Below, in pieces: positions 1-11,939 of a stretch of DNA of 64,000 nt. A program made the position numbers and the translations under genes. The notes beneath the pieces are model-generated. The model was not told the origin of the DNA. It worked only from the letters and a program-made list of their open reading frames with translations, and searched no databases. The stretch's first letter is position 1; the number at the start of each line of letters is the position of its first letter. Source of the stretch: Muricea muricata (taxonomy: Eukaryota > Cnidaria > Anthozoa > Malacalcyonacea > Plexauridae). The stretch lies in assembly GCA_963855995.1 (NCBI GenBank), contig OY979716.1:48948616-49012615 (forward strand), read 5' to 3'.

Positions 1-109
1 TTTGTGGAGATTGGAGAAGCCATATTGATGAAAAAGTGTGCTTGTGAAATTTGATATTGTTTAAACATTGTTGAGAGCTTATTTGAAATTTAAATTACGT
101 CTAAATAGC

Positions 110-600
110 ATGCAGGCCTCTGTAGAAAGCAAGAAAGACAATGGACTTAATGTCGAGACAATTTTATTGAAAATTTCAGATTTATTTGGGGCGGATGTAG
201 CCATGGCCTTTCAAGGTACATTACCATTGGTATTAATACATTGAAACTACAGTTTGTGCGCCATGAATTCATTGAATTAAATAGCACCCATATAATATTT
301 GATAAATTTTGTTTTAAAAACGTTTAAAGTTCATCTTGTTTGGTGTATTTTTACATTTCATTTAGTTGACGAAGACATAACTTGCATAAATGCCTTGTGT
401 GACATCAGAAAGGATGCAGACGCGCCAATATTTCAAAGGCTAGGGCTAAACTATGGTAAAGCTTGTTGATTTAAAGAAGAGTTTGGAAAGATTTTGCCCC
501 AGCAAAAAGTTCCTTCGCCTGTGGTAAAAACTTTTGTCAAGCCAACAGTGACTGATATGGCATCTTTCAGTCCAGAGCTCAGAAGACTCTACTTATCTAA
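110..600 (+). pseudogene. Unrecognised two-exon coding fragment
   Basis: An ATG at 110 opens a frame ending MAFQ at a GT donor (216-217). A TTTAG acceptor at 361-365 resumes in the compatible phase with VDEDITCINALCDIRKDAD. The second block stays open to about 600 apart from one in-frame TGA at 467-469; alternatively exon 2 ends at the strong donor ATG|GTAAAG near 455. The matched splice sites and phase suggest real exons rather than chance, but I recognise no family and the rest of the gene is not visible. The 3' part contains a Pro/Val-rich stretch followed by SFSPELRRLYLSK. It could equally be part of another transposon. Confidence 0.35.
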
Positions 601-839
601 GTACATTCAATTTAATCACTTTAATACACTAATATTCTATATAGTTTTAATTCATTAATGTTCTATATACATGTGTCTAGCTATTATTGAGGTCCTGTTC
701 AAATATACCAAGCTAGTTGCTTTGATGAGCTAATGCAATTGGTGGTTTGCACATTACTTAATAGTCACCATGTTGGATGAAGTTTCAAAAGATTTTTCTT
801 AGTTTGCAATGCACATTTCATCCAACATATATGGGACTA

Positions 840-1590
840 AACTTGGTCCCTAGCTTTTCTTGTTAATGGTTGATGATATCAAAGTTATGAACAATGACTT
901 ATTGAAGTATGTGGACGATACGACTATGGCAGAACTCGTTGGAAAGGATGATTAAGCAATATCCAACTAGCAGTGCCCAAATAAACTAAATGAATCAAAG
1001 TGTAAAGAATTGAAAATATCCTTCGCCAAGCCAGCTCCTGATTTCTCCCCTGCTATTATTAATGGTAACCCTGTTGAACTTGTTTCTAGTGTAAAACTCC
1101 TTCACCTAAACATCTCGAAAGATCTTAAATGGAACCTCCATGTACACGAAATCGTACACAAGGTATCTACTCACTCGTACTTTCTAAGGCAATTAATGCA
1201 AGCAAACTTGCAAACAAAAGACTTATTAACATTTTATGTAACTTGCATTCGTCCCATTGGTGAGTATACTTGCCCAGTCTTTCACAATGGTCTTCCAAAA
1301 TACCTAGTTGACGAATTGGAAAGACTGCAGAAACGGGCCCTAAGATTACTTCTCTCACCAGTTGAATTTTCAAGAAGCCCTGGAAGCTAGTAACCTCTCA
1401 CCCCTTTACAATCGAAGAGACAGTCTTACAAAAGAACTTTTCCATGATATGGCATCCAGCAGTAATCATAAGTTACACTGCTTACTACCTAATTAGAACA
1501 TGTGTAACATTAACCTTAGAAATAAACGGAATTTTAATGTGCCTAAATGTGGCACCAATAGATTAAAAAATAGTTTTATATATAGTAATT
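840..1590 (+). mobile_element. Non-LTR retrotransposon 3' fragment (reverse transcriptase)
   Basis: Three frames together show the reverse-transcriptase end of a LINE. The catalytic box reads YVDDTTMAE at about 908-935, followed by LNESKCKELKISF and the long open stretch 1010-1390 that carries KLLHLNISKDLKWNLHVHE and the C-terminal ELERLQKRALR. After a frameshift near 1370 the C-terminus continues (NLSPLYNRRDSLTKELF) to about 1590. Endonuclease and most RT palm motifs are absent, so it is a 5'-truncated, decayed copy. The YVDD box differs from the more usual YADD. Confidence 0.8.
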
Positions 1591-1863
1591 GTAAGTAAAG
1601 TAAAAATTCGGACATTTTATCTTTTTTATTATTAACTGTCTGTTGTAGGCTATATTAAAAATATTAAAATAATTGTAATAGATGTAAAGACTTATGCAAT
1701 TCAGCCATCCAGCTGCAAATGTAATTTCTATTGTATTGGGCTAATTTCCATCAGATTCGGCAGTTGGCACATGAAGATTCAGTATGGCTTTGAAATATGA
1801 AACTGCGCATGTTTGCCCGACATAAACCAGTTATAAATTTCCGGATAATTAATATATAGACAC
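1591..1863. other. AT-rich intergenic stretch, no gene seen
   Basis: No coding potential or repeat structure was found between the LINE fragment and the start of the palindrome at 1864. Confidence 0.5.
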
Positions 1864-2258
1864 AATTTTGGAATAGGAAATATATACGATCATCCAAAGC
1901 TGACAATCATACTCTCATCTTCTCACAAATCAACTGATTTTATCTATATATGTATGATACTATGTAGGGATGTTGACATATTTGATGTATCATTGTATCA
2001 CATATTCAAATATCTTTAACCTATGACGTGCCAAAGTGGACAATATTACTTATTTGTGAATATCTAGTACTTCATGTAGAAATTCAAACGTTTATTGCAA
2101 AATATAGTACTTCTTTTGCAAATATATGGATTCATAGATAAATAAACCAATTTCAAGATGTAAACCAATAATGAAATAAAAACCAGTTAGTTTTGTGATA
2201 TACAAGCCGATTTCGATACATAAAACAATATTGATATACAAACTAATTTTGATATATA

Positions 2259-3431
2259 CAGGGGGAGGACCGAAAAAAGTGGCCCCCTATGAAGATAGGG
2301 TTTTTAGACTATAATTTTGTAAAGCGTGCGGAAAACGTAGAGAAATTCATAAACAGGACTGTTCAATTACCAAACATGACCGAAGGATTAACACTTTTGA
2401 ACCTCAAGTGTAATTTTCATCACACAAACAGATAAATAATAGTATGTTTTGTGATTAAATTGAATAGTTCAAATGGCTTCCCATCAACCGTTGCTGCAGT
2501 TGTTTGGCGGTATTAAAAACGTTTTCACGTAATGAACACGTTAACAACTCAACATTACGTCACATTTGTACAATTTACAATGCCATTGTCACATTAACTT
2601 AATTTCTCGTTATCGTGTTGTGTCTTATTTTCAGTACTTTGTTGGCATTCCCTTCGATTTAATAACAGCTTTGCATCTACTACCCATGCACTCCACAAGT
2701 TTTTTCAAGTATTCGTCATTTATTTCGTTCCATGCAGTTTTAAGAATTTGGAAAAGTTCAACGATCGCAACGATCCCAAACACACAAGTGGAGTTGTTTC
2801 CAAATATCTTGCAAATAAGAAGATTGATGTCATGCGATGGCCAGCTCAGTCACCAGATTTAAACCATATTGAAAATTTATGGTCTGAATTGAATCGTAAG
2901 ACCAAAAATAGAAAACCAAAGAATGAAGATGAACTTTTCCAAATTCTTAAAACTGCATGGAACGAAATAAATGACGAATACTTGAAAAAACTTGTGGAGA
3001 GCATGGGTAGTAGATGCAAAGCTGTTATTAAATCGAAGGGAATGCCAACAAAGTACTGAAAATAAGACACAACACGATAACGAGAAATTAAGTTAATGTG
3101 ACAATGGCATTGTAAATTGTACAAATGTGACGTAATGTTGAGTTGTTAACGTGTTCATTACGTGAAAACGTTTTTAATACCGCCAAACAACTGCAGCAAC
3201 GGTTGATGGGAAGCCATTTGAACTATTCAATTTAATCACAAAACATACTATTATTTATCTGTTTGTGTGATGAAAATTACACTTGAGGTTCAAAAGTGTT
3301 AGTCCTTTGGTCATGTTTGGTAATTGTACAGTCCTGTTTATGAATTTCTCTACGTTTTCCGCACGCTTTACAAAATTATAGTCTAAAAACCCTATCTTCA
3401 TAGGGGGCCACTTTTTTCGGTCCTCCCCCTG
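2259..3431 (+). mobile_element. Tc1/mariner-like element, foldback form
   Basis: The element starts CAGGGGGAGGACCGAAAA at 2259 and ends with the reverse complement at 3431. Both sides are flanked by TA, the Tc1/mariner target duplication. The inverted repeats are about 500 bp because the 5' half of the element is replaced by an inverted copy of its 3' half. Only the C-terminal third of a transposase remains, so this copy cannot move by itself. Total length is 1173 bp, near the 1.2-1.7 kb usual for the superfamily. Confidence 0.8.
2748..3059 (+). pseudogene. Tc1-like transposase, C-terminal fragment
   Basis: The 103-residue frame carries NDPKHT followed by WPAQSPDLNHIENLW, the hallmark second-Asp/third-acidic region of Tc1/mariner (DDE_3) transposases, then a helical C-terminus ending GMPTKY. 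The DNA-binding helix-turn-helix domains and the first catalytic Asp are missing, because sequence upstream of about 2760 is the inverted arm. The start codon shown is arbitrary. The matching minus-strand frames in the two arms are mirror shadows. Confidence 0.85.
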
Positions 3432-3828
3432 TATATATCAAAATTAGTTTGTATATCAATATTGTTTTATGTATCGAAATCGGCTTGTATATCACAAAAC
3501 TAACTGGTTTTTATTTCATTATTGGTTTACATCTTGAAATTGGTTTATTTATCTAACTATGAATCCATATATTTGCAAAAGAAGTACTATATTTTGCAAT
3601 AAACGTTTGAATTTCTACATGAAGTACTAGATATTCACAAATAAGTAATATTGTCCACTTTGGCACGTCATAGGTTAAAGATATTTGAATATGTGATACA
3701 ATGATACATCAAATATGTCAACATCCCTACATAGTATCATACATATATAGATAAAATCAGTTGATTTGTGAGAAGATGAGAGTATGATTGTCAGCTTTGG
3801 ATGATCGTATATATTTCCTATTCCAAAA

Positions 3829-4034
3829 TTCAATTTAATCACAAAACATACTATTATTTATCTGTTTGTGTGATGAAAATTACACTTGAGGCTCAAAAGT
3901 GTTAGTCCTTCGGTCATGTTTGGTAATTGTACAGTCCTGTTTATGAATTTCTCTACGTTTTCCGCACGCTTTACACAATTATAGTCTAAAAACCCTATCT
4001 TCATAGGGGGCCACTTTTTTCGGTCCTCCCCCTG
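3829..4034. repeat. Third copy of the Tc1-like element 3' end
   Basis: Directly after the palindrome the sequence jumps, at a short homology (ATTCAATT), into another copy of the last ~205 bp of the Tc1-like element. It ends at the same CCCCCTG terminus (4034) followed by TA. It is in the same orientation as the right arm, with a handful of substitutions. The following flank (4035-4110) resembles the AT-rich flank of the arms. This suggests the palindrome formed inside or beside a pre-existing copy. Confidence 0.75.
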
Positions 4035-4200
4035 TATAAAACAACATTCACATACAAACTGATTTCATAGCAAAAAGCAATATTGATATATAAACTGATT
4101 GCGGGCTCATGTTTAACACAGCTGTACACTGTTGATTGCAGATTCGTCATTTTTGGCAGGAATTGCTGTTTCTCCAATTCTCCTTGTCATCGATGTTGTC

Positions 4201-5600
4201 ATGGCTGAACAACTGTTAAATAGATTAATAAATGCAGTTGAAACGATTTCTTTAAACAATAGCATAGGAAATCTAACACAAGGTCAAAGAGAAAGACCGT
4301 CCACTCAAACAAATTCGGTGGATGATATACCGTAAGGCGCCTTTTTCCAAGTGTAGATTCGAGATCGACAACAAATATGATGGATAATGCGAGCAATGCC
4401 AATGCAATGGCGAGAGATTCTGATAGAATTTACGTCGGTCTGACTAACAACTTTGTTCCATCAAACAACTATCGTCCGAGAAAAGGAAAAAGAAGGCAGG
4501 CTCACAACCAAGGGCAAAAGAGAAAAGCCGAAGAGGGAACATCGAAGCCTACTACTATGTTAAAAGACGTGATACTGCTGCCACCCCTAACTATTAAGGA
4601 AGTGCCTCGTAGTTGGAAGCGCAAAGAACTGTACAACAAGAATTTTGCAGTGTCGACTGTTGAGATCAGTAAGGGTATGGATGAGGCTCAAATATGAGCG
4701 AAATTAAATAGTGTTTTTGGTGAGAAGTTATTGAACATCCCGAAGCCCAAATTTGACTTTGTCAGGTCTGTTGGCAACAAAATCATCAAGCCTGGTTGCC
4801 AGAGTTATAACAGAAAAGTAGTGAAGATCTTTCCAGACAGGGTCCTGTTTACATGAGATCAACACAGGATATTGCTACTGCCGTTTACATTCTCAAAGCA
4901 CAGCCCAAGGATGAAAGTGATGCATTCTTAGAAGACAAAGAAGAACAGAGTGGAGCAGAAATAAAGGTGGATAGTGATGATGAAATTCTGATAAGTTCAC
5001 CATTTGCTTTAAATCCTTCCAAACATCTACCAATTTTAAGTCCTATAGCACATAGCTCAGTACTTAGACATATTTTGAGTTCTAGTACCATAGCTATGAA
5101 GACACCATCAACACAAGTCAAGAAAAGCTCAACAAACCAGCTATTTAGACAAGGAAAATTGTATGATCACTGCAGTCATGGTAACCTGTCCAACATGCAG
5201 TAGTTCCTTTTCGACTGACAAGATTGCTGAGCATGCAGATATATGTGCAGAGGCTGTATCAGGTGGGCTTTGAAGTGGGGTTGCCTATGGAAACCTAGTA
5301 ACGCAGGATGTAAGGCCCAAAGCGTGAATTTTTTGCAGGTGAACTGCTATAGTTGATGATTTTAAAAGGTTATAAATACATAATTATTATATTGTAATCT
5401 TATTATTAAAAACCTTGGATCAAATGAAAATCCACCCTTTTGAAGATTGTGTACCAGTAGCAGGCACCATATCTCTTAGTGAGGGTCATTTTCAGGCAGT
5501 TGGAATATTGATGGCTTACATAGACTTATGTACACCAAAGTTTCGTGCAAGTGACTATTTTTGTTTGTTGCAGCTTTCACCAGTCCCTTTGGTCTTATGA
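4201..5600 (+). pseudogene. Decayed HECT / G2E3-like gene
   Basis: Three frames read as one protein: MAEQLLNRLINAVET (4201), a frameshift near 4330, then a basic linker (RPRKGKRRQ) and VPRSWKRKELYNKNFAV. A TGA at about 4696 falls inside a frame that continues into KFDFVRSVGNKIIKPG. A C2HC/UBZ-type finger (CPTCSSSFSTDKIAEHADIC) follows at about 5185-5245 and ends near a possible GT donor. At 5415-5600 a further open segment (FEDCVPVAG..GHFQAVGILMAY) resembles the HECT N-lobe of G2/M-phase-specific E3 ligase-like proteins. If intact it would be a ubiquitin ligase. Several stops and shifts make it a pseudogene. The HECT assignment is moderate. Confidence 0.5.
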
Positions 5601-6249
5601 GGAGACAATTTCTCAACTCTTCTTCCATTGTCAACCTTTGTTGTGTTCCTTTCCTGGAAGCTTATTAGAATTTTGTACAAGGTGCTTCAAGCTACTCCTT
5701 GCTTTAAAAAATGTTTAACAGTATGTGCAACAACACCTTCATCTCTATGAGCCTTGCAGAAATGTACAATTAGTGCTTTTCTTTGTTTTAAAGTAAATCC
5801 CTCCATAACCTATGTGATATACCTCATATACAAATACTGCTAAAAAATAAATAGGGTAACCAGGCTTTTGACCCAGCCTTTGCTTTGTCATTATACAAAC
5901 TAGCCACATATGAACTGTGTCCAACCTTTTAGTCACCACCCCTTACACCGAACGTGTCAAGGTTGTTTTATTAAGCAAATGTAATAAGGGAAGGTGACTA
6001 TTGTTAATGTTCAATTTTTAGTCAATTTAGTGAAAAAAGCAAGTTCACAGTAATGCTGTAGTAATACTATTCATATACTCTGTTTTTGTTCTCTACTGAT
6101 AAGCAATTTGCCTATAAGCAAGATTGTGGGTTTTGGCAAAGTTGCCCAAAGTTTCTTGGTAAAAGTTGATGTTGTATATGTCCTTGCTATATATAATGTA
6201 CTAAAACAAAACATGAAGATCAAATGACTGTCAGCTGAGTGTGACAAAA
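5601..6249. other. No gene recognised
   Basis: A short minus-strand open frame (5745-5939) shows no recognisable domain and is probably chance. The rest is AT-rich sequence before the retrotransposon tail. Confidence 0.4.
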
Positions 6250-8570
6250 GAATTATTATTATTATTTATTAGAACAATATTTTAACAGGAGTGCTCCGCT
6301 CACCGTAGTGATTTTCATGGAGGCCCTGCATACATACTGTATACATTAATTACAACATAAATATATCTCAGAGTAAAGAAAAATTACAAACCAACGACAA
6401 AAACAAACAAACAAAATCTGATATTAAATTGGTTTATATCACGAGTCCGTTATTAAGTGACCTTTTGAATGCAGTCAAAGTGGTGGACTGTCGTACTTTC
6501 AGTTCTAAGTTGTTCCAGTCCATTGCTGCATGAGTAATGAAACGGTGTTTACCCCAGTTAGTTCGTGACCACGGAACATTAATATCATTGCTACTGCGGG
6601 TGTTATAACTATGGACATCAGTGTTCTTTATTAGATTAAAGTCAAAGTCAGCCAGTTTATTTAAACATTTAAAAATAGCAATACAATGGTGATGACATCA
6701 GCGAACTGATAGTGGTTTCCAATCTAATTGCTCGAGCACTTTAGATGCAGAAAAATATTTTGGCAGGTCCAGTATTATCCGCGCGGCATTATTTTGCAAG
6801 ATCTGAAGATGGTCCATATGTACGATGTTATTTTTATTGCCCCAGGCTATGTCACTATAATCAAACAGAGGAAGAATAAGACTGTTGTAGATTGTTAAAC
6901 GGGCATGTAATGGAAGAAGATGTCTTATGCAGCGGAGAAGAGAAAGTCTTTGACTGATTTTTCTCGACAGGATTTCAATATGATCAGACCAGGACAGGTT
7001 CTCTTGAATTGTAACACCAAGGTATGTAAAAGAGTCCTTTCGTTCCAAAATGTGATCGCTAATTTTCAGTGAAAGTTGACTACACGAAGGCACCTTTCGC
7101 TGACTTCCAAAGAGCACGAACTTACATTTACTAAAGTTTAAGGTTTAAAAGTTGTTATTAAACCACTGGCAAAGGTTAGTAAGGTCGGAGTTTAATTTTT
7201 GCTCAAGATCTCTGATGTTGGACGATGAATAATACAGTATCATCCGCATATAACAACAGTTCGCACGAGTTGACCACAGAAGACAATTTGTTCATGTAAA
7301 TTATAAAAAGTAATGGTCCCAGCACACTACCTTGAGGAACACCAACAGATACATGCTTTGCCGAAGAACTAGAGTCACCAACGCAAGTAACTTGTGTTCG
7401 GTCTGAAAGGTAAGACTGAAACCAATCGATGGACGAACTGCTAAATCGTACTTTTGTTAATTTGTGGAGAAGAGAGTCATGATCTATGGTGTCAAAAGCT
7501 TTTGACAGATCCAGAAAAACTGCCCCTGTGACACAACCTTTATCCATGTTACCAAGTATGAGGTCCGTAAAATCTGTGAGAGCAACCTCAGTTGATAGTT
7601 TAGGTCTGAAACCAAATTGACGTGGGAATAAAATTTTATGTTGAAGGAGGTAGCGATAAACTTGGGTATGAACGGCTTTCTCCAGGATTTTGCTAACTGT
7701 AGGAAGAACCATGATGGGCCTGTAGTTACACCTGTCGCCAGACGTATACAAGGGGACGACTTTCCCAGACTTCCAAGCACTGGGAAATGTAGATGATAGA
7801 AGCGAACGATTAAATAAGTTGGTTAGAACTGGAGTTATTTGAACTGGCGTTCAATAGACGAGCAGTAATTCGATCAAGTCCTGTAGCCTTGTTGGCTTTA
7901 AGTTTACTCAATTGATTACAGACAAACAATTCGTCAATAGGATCGAAATGAAACTCATCAACGTCCTGTTTAGTCGAAATTTGAGTTGGCTGATTGTTTT
8001 GTGCCACGCCAGATTTCAATTTAACTACCAACTTGGGCCAAATCGAACAAAAATGATTATTCAGAGTTTCTGCGATGGATTTGGCTTGGTTGTATTGTAC
8101 GCCGTCCACCTCAATGCAGGTGACGGGAGTACTGGACCTTCTACTCGTGATTTCATTTAGCGTGTTCCATAAAGCGGTGACGTTACTTTTATTTTGGTAA
8201 ATTAAGTTGATATAATAGTCCGATTTGCACTTCTTCACCAGATTATTGGTAAGGTTTTTTATTTTTCTGAATTGATCCCAGTAAAACTTAGAGTTATTTT
8301 AATTGCCTTTCTATGGTGGAAATCCCGATCTCTCATAGCATCACTCAGCAGAGTCGTTATCCAAGGGGCATGAAGACCTTTTATGCGCGTCTTTCTAATT
8401 GGATCGTGCCTGTTTATTACGTCCGAGAACACACTGTTCCAAGCATCAACGGCAGAGTCGATATCGTCATGCATGTCAATAATGGACCAATCAATTTGAT
8501 TAAGTTCATTTACAAATGCTTCTTTAGTGTAACCTCTGTAGGAACGGTAATAGTAAGAATACTTTGAATG
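6250..8570 (-). mobile_element. Non-LTR retrotransposon, 5'-truncated (CR1/L2-like)
   Basis: Read on minus, the order is: linker region (8560-8259, RIKGLHAPWITTLLSDAMRDR), 8238-7810 (LWNTLNEITSRRSS), RT core 7751-7203 and C-terminal region 7117-6698. The core carries YRPIMVLPTVSKILEKA, FLDLSKAFDTIDH, VPQGSVLGPLLFI and YADDTVLF. The 3' end at about 6250-6270 is a short (AAT)n run, as in CR1/L2-type LINEs. The endonuclease is missing. At least three frameshifts (near 7800, 7225 and 8250) and a stop near 7145 show it is an old relic. Confidence 0.85.
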
Positions 8571-9175
8571 AACCAAAAACTCTACAAGAAATATTTTAAT
8601 ATATTTTAATATATTTAAAATTTGTATGCTCATGTGCTTACCGGTATGTATATCTGCATGTAGTTATAAGACCTGAAATTATAGTGATCTAACATCACAA
8701 AACATTTTTTAATTTACATTATATAATTGTACATTATGAAAAACTTTTGCAAGGAAATGCATATGATGTAAATACAGTAATCAGTTACTTTTGTCAATAT
8801 ATTTTTTATCAAATTACTTTAATTATTTCCTGTCTGGTTGGTAAGTGAACGGTTGTACTTTGTGATATCATCTTCATTGCAGTGTTGAATCCGTGTGCAC
8901 ATTACACTGTTCATCGAAAGTCTTAACAATTTTCTCCAGTCCATGAGCTGCACTTGTACTGACTTGAGTGTTTTGTTTCCACACATTCCTTGTAAGATGT
9001 TTTTGTTTGTCTTTACCAACATTTCCATGGTAAGTCGGCGCAGTTGTTCCCTGCACCTTTTTTTTCATTTATGAACTGACCATGTAAAACACTGTGTGAC
9101 ATTTTTTTCGTATACAACACTTTTATGAATGTGATGAACCTCATAGCTTTGTAGAAAACTCCCAATTAGAGATTA
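8571..9175. other. No gene recognised
   Basis: Minus-strand frames at 8819-9068 are open for 60-70 codons but show no motif I recognise. They may be a remnant related to the following gene or chance. Confidence 0.35.
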
Positions 9176-11160
9176 ATGATAATGGATTGCAATAGCGATG
9201 AATCACGCGATTTTACCAAAATGATGGTGACTGAAATAAAGAAATTTTTGGTTGACCATGATGTTACTGTAAACAGCTACAACAAGAATGCTTTAGCCGA
9301 GATTGTGTCTGCTGTGCAAAAAATTAAACTGCCTTGTATCCATAATTTGCATGATAAAGTTTGCAAAAAAAAATGAAGATGAATTATTCATTGGATGATA
9401 TGCAAACAAGCAATCCATTTAAAATTAATAACCTCTTAAAAAATTTTATTGAGTTGCTGCCTTTTGGCCTATATGATTTACTCAACTTTTTGATCTGTCA
9501 TTTTACATCAAACGATAAACAAGGTCTTGCAGCCTACAAGTCGTTTGATGAATATCATCTGAAGACGGATAAGTGGAATCATTATTGACAAAAACGTTGA
9601 CCAATGAGCATCTTCATGTTTATGTGGGAAAAGTCACACCGGCTATGAAAACAACCACAGACAATGGAAAGAGTTGTTACGACCTGTGGTTCATTCTTGA
9701 AGGAAGAGGACCAAATCGAGGTAGCATGCTAAAAGCTAAATGCATGTGCTAAGGAGGTCACAATGGTGGCTGTAAACATATTGGAGCGGCCATGTACTCA
9801 TTGGAAGAAGTGTTAAACACTTATGGCAAAAATAGCGAAGCCACACATATACCTAAAATATCAGTGTAGATGTGAGATCTTCTAACGAGCGAAGTGAACC
9901 TAACAAAAAGAAGAAAACTTACTCAACAAATGATGGATTTGAAAACTGAACCAGCCATCCTTCCACTGTTTCAAAAGCTATATTATAAAAAGAATAAAAA
10001 ACCTCAGTTACACTCACCATTGGAGTCTAAGAATGTTATGAAGACAAAGGTCATGCAGGTGTTGGAATAATGTTCGGAAAGCTTGTTTCGTGCATTTATT
10101 AATGAACACCCTGAATGCACCCCAGAAGAAACCTTCACATCCTATTGGAAAAAGCACTGAATGTAACTTGCACTGCCAATCAGATTGTACACCCAAATGT
10201 TCCTGCTCAAACTGGTGCAATTAATCATGAACCACAGAACTTAAGAGAGTAGAGGATTGGTTCATGAGGAAACAGCACACAAGGCGTACTATATAGTAGA
10301 AAGGCATAATCATTGTAGATTGCAGTTGCTGTCCAAAGGCTTTCTTATATCAACAAAAACGTCTTTTCTAGGTGCAAGTATTGATAACATTCGAATGTGT
10401 AACTGTTCCACAGGATGCCAAGATGTTGCTATAGAGTATAAATGCCCTTGGAAATGCCATGACAAACACCCTAAGACTGCATTTTTATCCAAGGAAGTTG
10501 GTGGTGTGCTAAAAGGCAGCAGACTTTCCTTATCTCCAAGCAGTCGATACTATTTTCAAGTTCAAACCCAGTTATACATTTCCAACCTTACTCATTATGA
10601 TCTTGTTATATAGACGAAACAAGGAATATATACAAATTGTGTGGAGTTTGATGCTGTGTTTATGGAAAATGATTGTGACAAGCTGGAATTATTTTGGATG
10701 AAAAATGTGCTTCCAGTTACGATGGCTTATGTTTCTGAACAAACTTCTTCAAATGGTATATTACCCCTAGCTATCATTTTATGTGTTTGTTGGCAGTCAT
10801 ATACATGTATGGTAACATTGTTGACCATTTATCATCACCACTTAGTTGCCATTTATTTGTACAGCTAAGTTACAAAATCAATGAAAATTGCAAGTGGCAC
10901 AAGAAATAAAAATATCACTGTTCAAAAAGAACATTGGTAACATTGTATTGGATGACTAATAAATTTAAATTACTACTAGGTAATTCAAATAAATATATTT
11001 ATTGCTTTGTGTTTTAGGAAAGTCTGATAAACCACAAAAGGATCCATCTGCAGTGATAAAAATTGCCAATGAAAATGCAAAACAACTACCCTGCTTTCAG
11101 ATTAATGGGAATGGATATTCTCGATGAGGATGTACTTACCCTTGAACCAGGAAAAATGAT
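9176..11160 (+). pseudogene. SAP-SWIM-YqaJ recombinase-like gene, decayed
   Basis: An N-terminal SAP-like helix pair lies at 9200-9335 (MMVTEIKKFLVDHD..YNKNALAEIV). A SWIM zinc finger (KCMC..GGCKHIGAA) lies at about 9740-9810, with a TAA between its Cys pair and the Cys-His. A YqaJ/lambda-exonuclease-type nuclease domain spans about 10050-10850: LGASIDN, EYKCPWKC (the E-x-K motif), YYFQVQTQLY, and after an in-frame TAG at about 10611, CDKLELFW. A possible last exon follows TTTTAG at about 11018. Proteins of this type in invertebrates are multicopy and probably process DNA ends; the exact role is unknown. Multiple stops and shifts make this copy non-functional. Confidence 0.6.
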
Positions 11161-11477
11161 GACACAATTGTAAACACGTTGTTTGCATGAGTACATTAAT
11201 TATTGTAAATTCTTCAAACTATACTTCATAATGCAATTAAAGTGCTCTGTAGAGTACATAGCCGCAAAAATTTTTAAATTGTCAATTTTTGCTTTTCTGT
11301 TGCCTTCCAAAAATGCAAAATTCGCAAAAAATTTGACTCCATTTTGTTCCACAACCGAGTGTCACGGACCTGGGTCGATTTGAGGCTTGTGACGTCAATA
11401 GATGAATACATTGTTGTTGTTGGCATATAAACTGTTGTCGTGTAAATCCGTAAGTTCTCGTGTGATTGCGCTAAAAC
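11161..11477. other. Upstream region of the THAP gene
   Basis: No coding sequence was recognised. The minus-strand frame 11274-11630 overlaps the THAP exon antisense and is a shadow. Confidence 0.4.
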
Positions 11478-11864
11478 ATGCCAAAAAGGTGCGTTGTTGG
11501 TGGTTGCGGCAGACAAGGGAAGAGGAATAACTATGGAATAACTATTCATTTTATTCCATATTTTGGCGATGAACGGCCAGAGGGGAAAAAACTGACGCAA
11601 AGGATGGGTCCACTTCGTAAACTGCGTCAAAGCAAATCGTCACCTACGAAGTATTCCGTAACCTGTTCAGCGCATTTCAAATTCAACGATTACTCTAGAA
11701 GGTTTGCGCATCTGGGAGGAGATGATCAAACCAACAGATGGCTCAAACAAGATGAGTTTGGAGTGAGTGTGTTCCCCAGTGTTATGCCATCAACTACAGC
11801 ATCAACTGACAAACATTCTGGCACCCTTAGCACACAAGAACTTTCAAGCAGAGACAAAAGAAAG
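11478..11864 (+). pseudogene. THAP-domain exon 1 of a transposase-like gene
   Basis: The exon starts MPKRCVVGGCGRQG, the C-x4-C start of a THAP (C2CH) zinc finger. It continues with TCSAHF (the distal Cys and His) and a Phe/Pro-rich end (VSVFPSV). It stops at AAAG|GTCAGT in phase 0 (129 codons). THAP domains bind DNA and head P-element, Kolobok and some domesticated transposases. Later exons of the same gene are found at 36169-36966, 38290-39074 and 48739-49943, because intron 1 was filled by the MULE at 11940 and a later intron by a P element. The exon itself is intact; the downstream exons are not. Confidence 0.75.
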
Positions 11865-11930
11865 GTCAGTTAAATTATTGTTTTGATCAATATGTTAAGA
11901 TCTTGGTCAATATATTAAGATTTGTAACAT

Positions 11931-11939
11931 ATAAATTAA
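11931..11939. repeat. MULE target-site duplication, left (ATAAATTAA)
   Basis: The same 9 bp recur at 36079-36087, directly outside the other terminal inverted repeat. A 9-bp duplication is the Mutator superfamily signature. Confidence 0.85.

Larger units (their letters stand above)
1864..3830. repeat. Near-perfect long palindrome (arms ~900 bp, loop ~169 bp)
   Basis: The left arm 1864-2760 reappears as its reverse complement at 2930-3830, with only a few mismatches and small indels. The arms contain a Tc1-like element and about 395 bp of flanking AT-rich DNA on each side, so the inverted region is longer than the transposon. The loop 2761-2929 holds single-copy transposase coding sequence. 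Such an arrangement is what an inverted (snap-back or template-switch) duplication leaves. The near identity implies recent origin or gene conversion; an assembly artefact is also possible. Confidence 0.85.

Noticed and set aside
11274-11630. Minus ORF of 118 codons
   Set aside because: Antisense to the THAP exon, with no recognisable domain.
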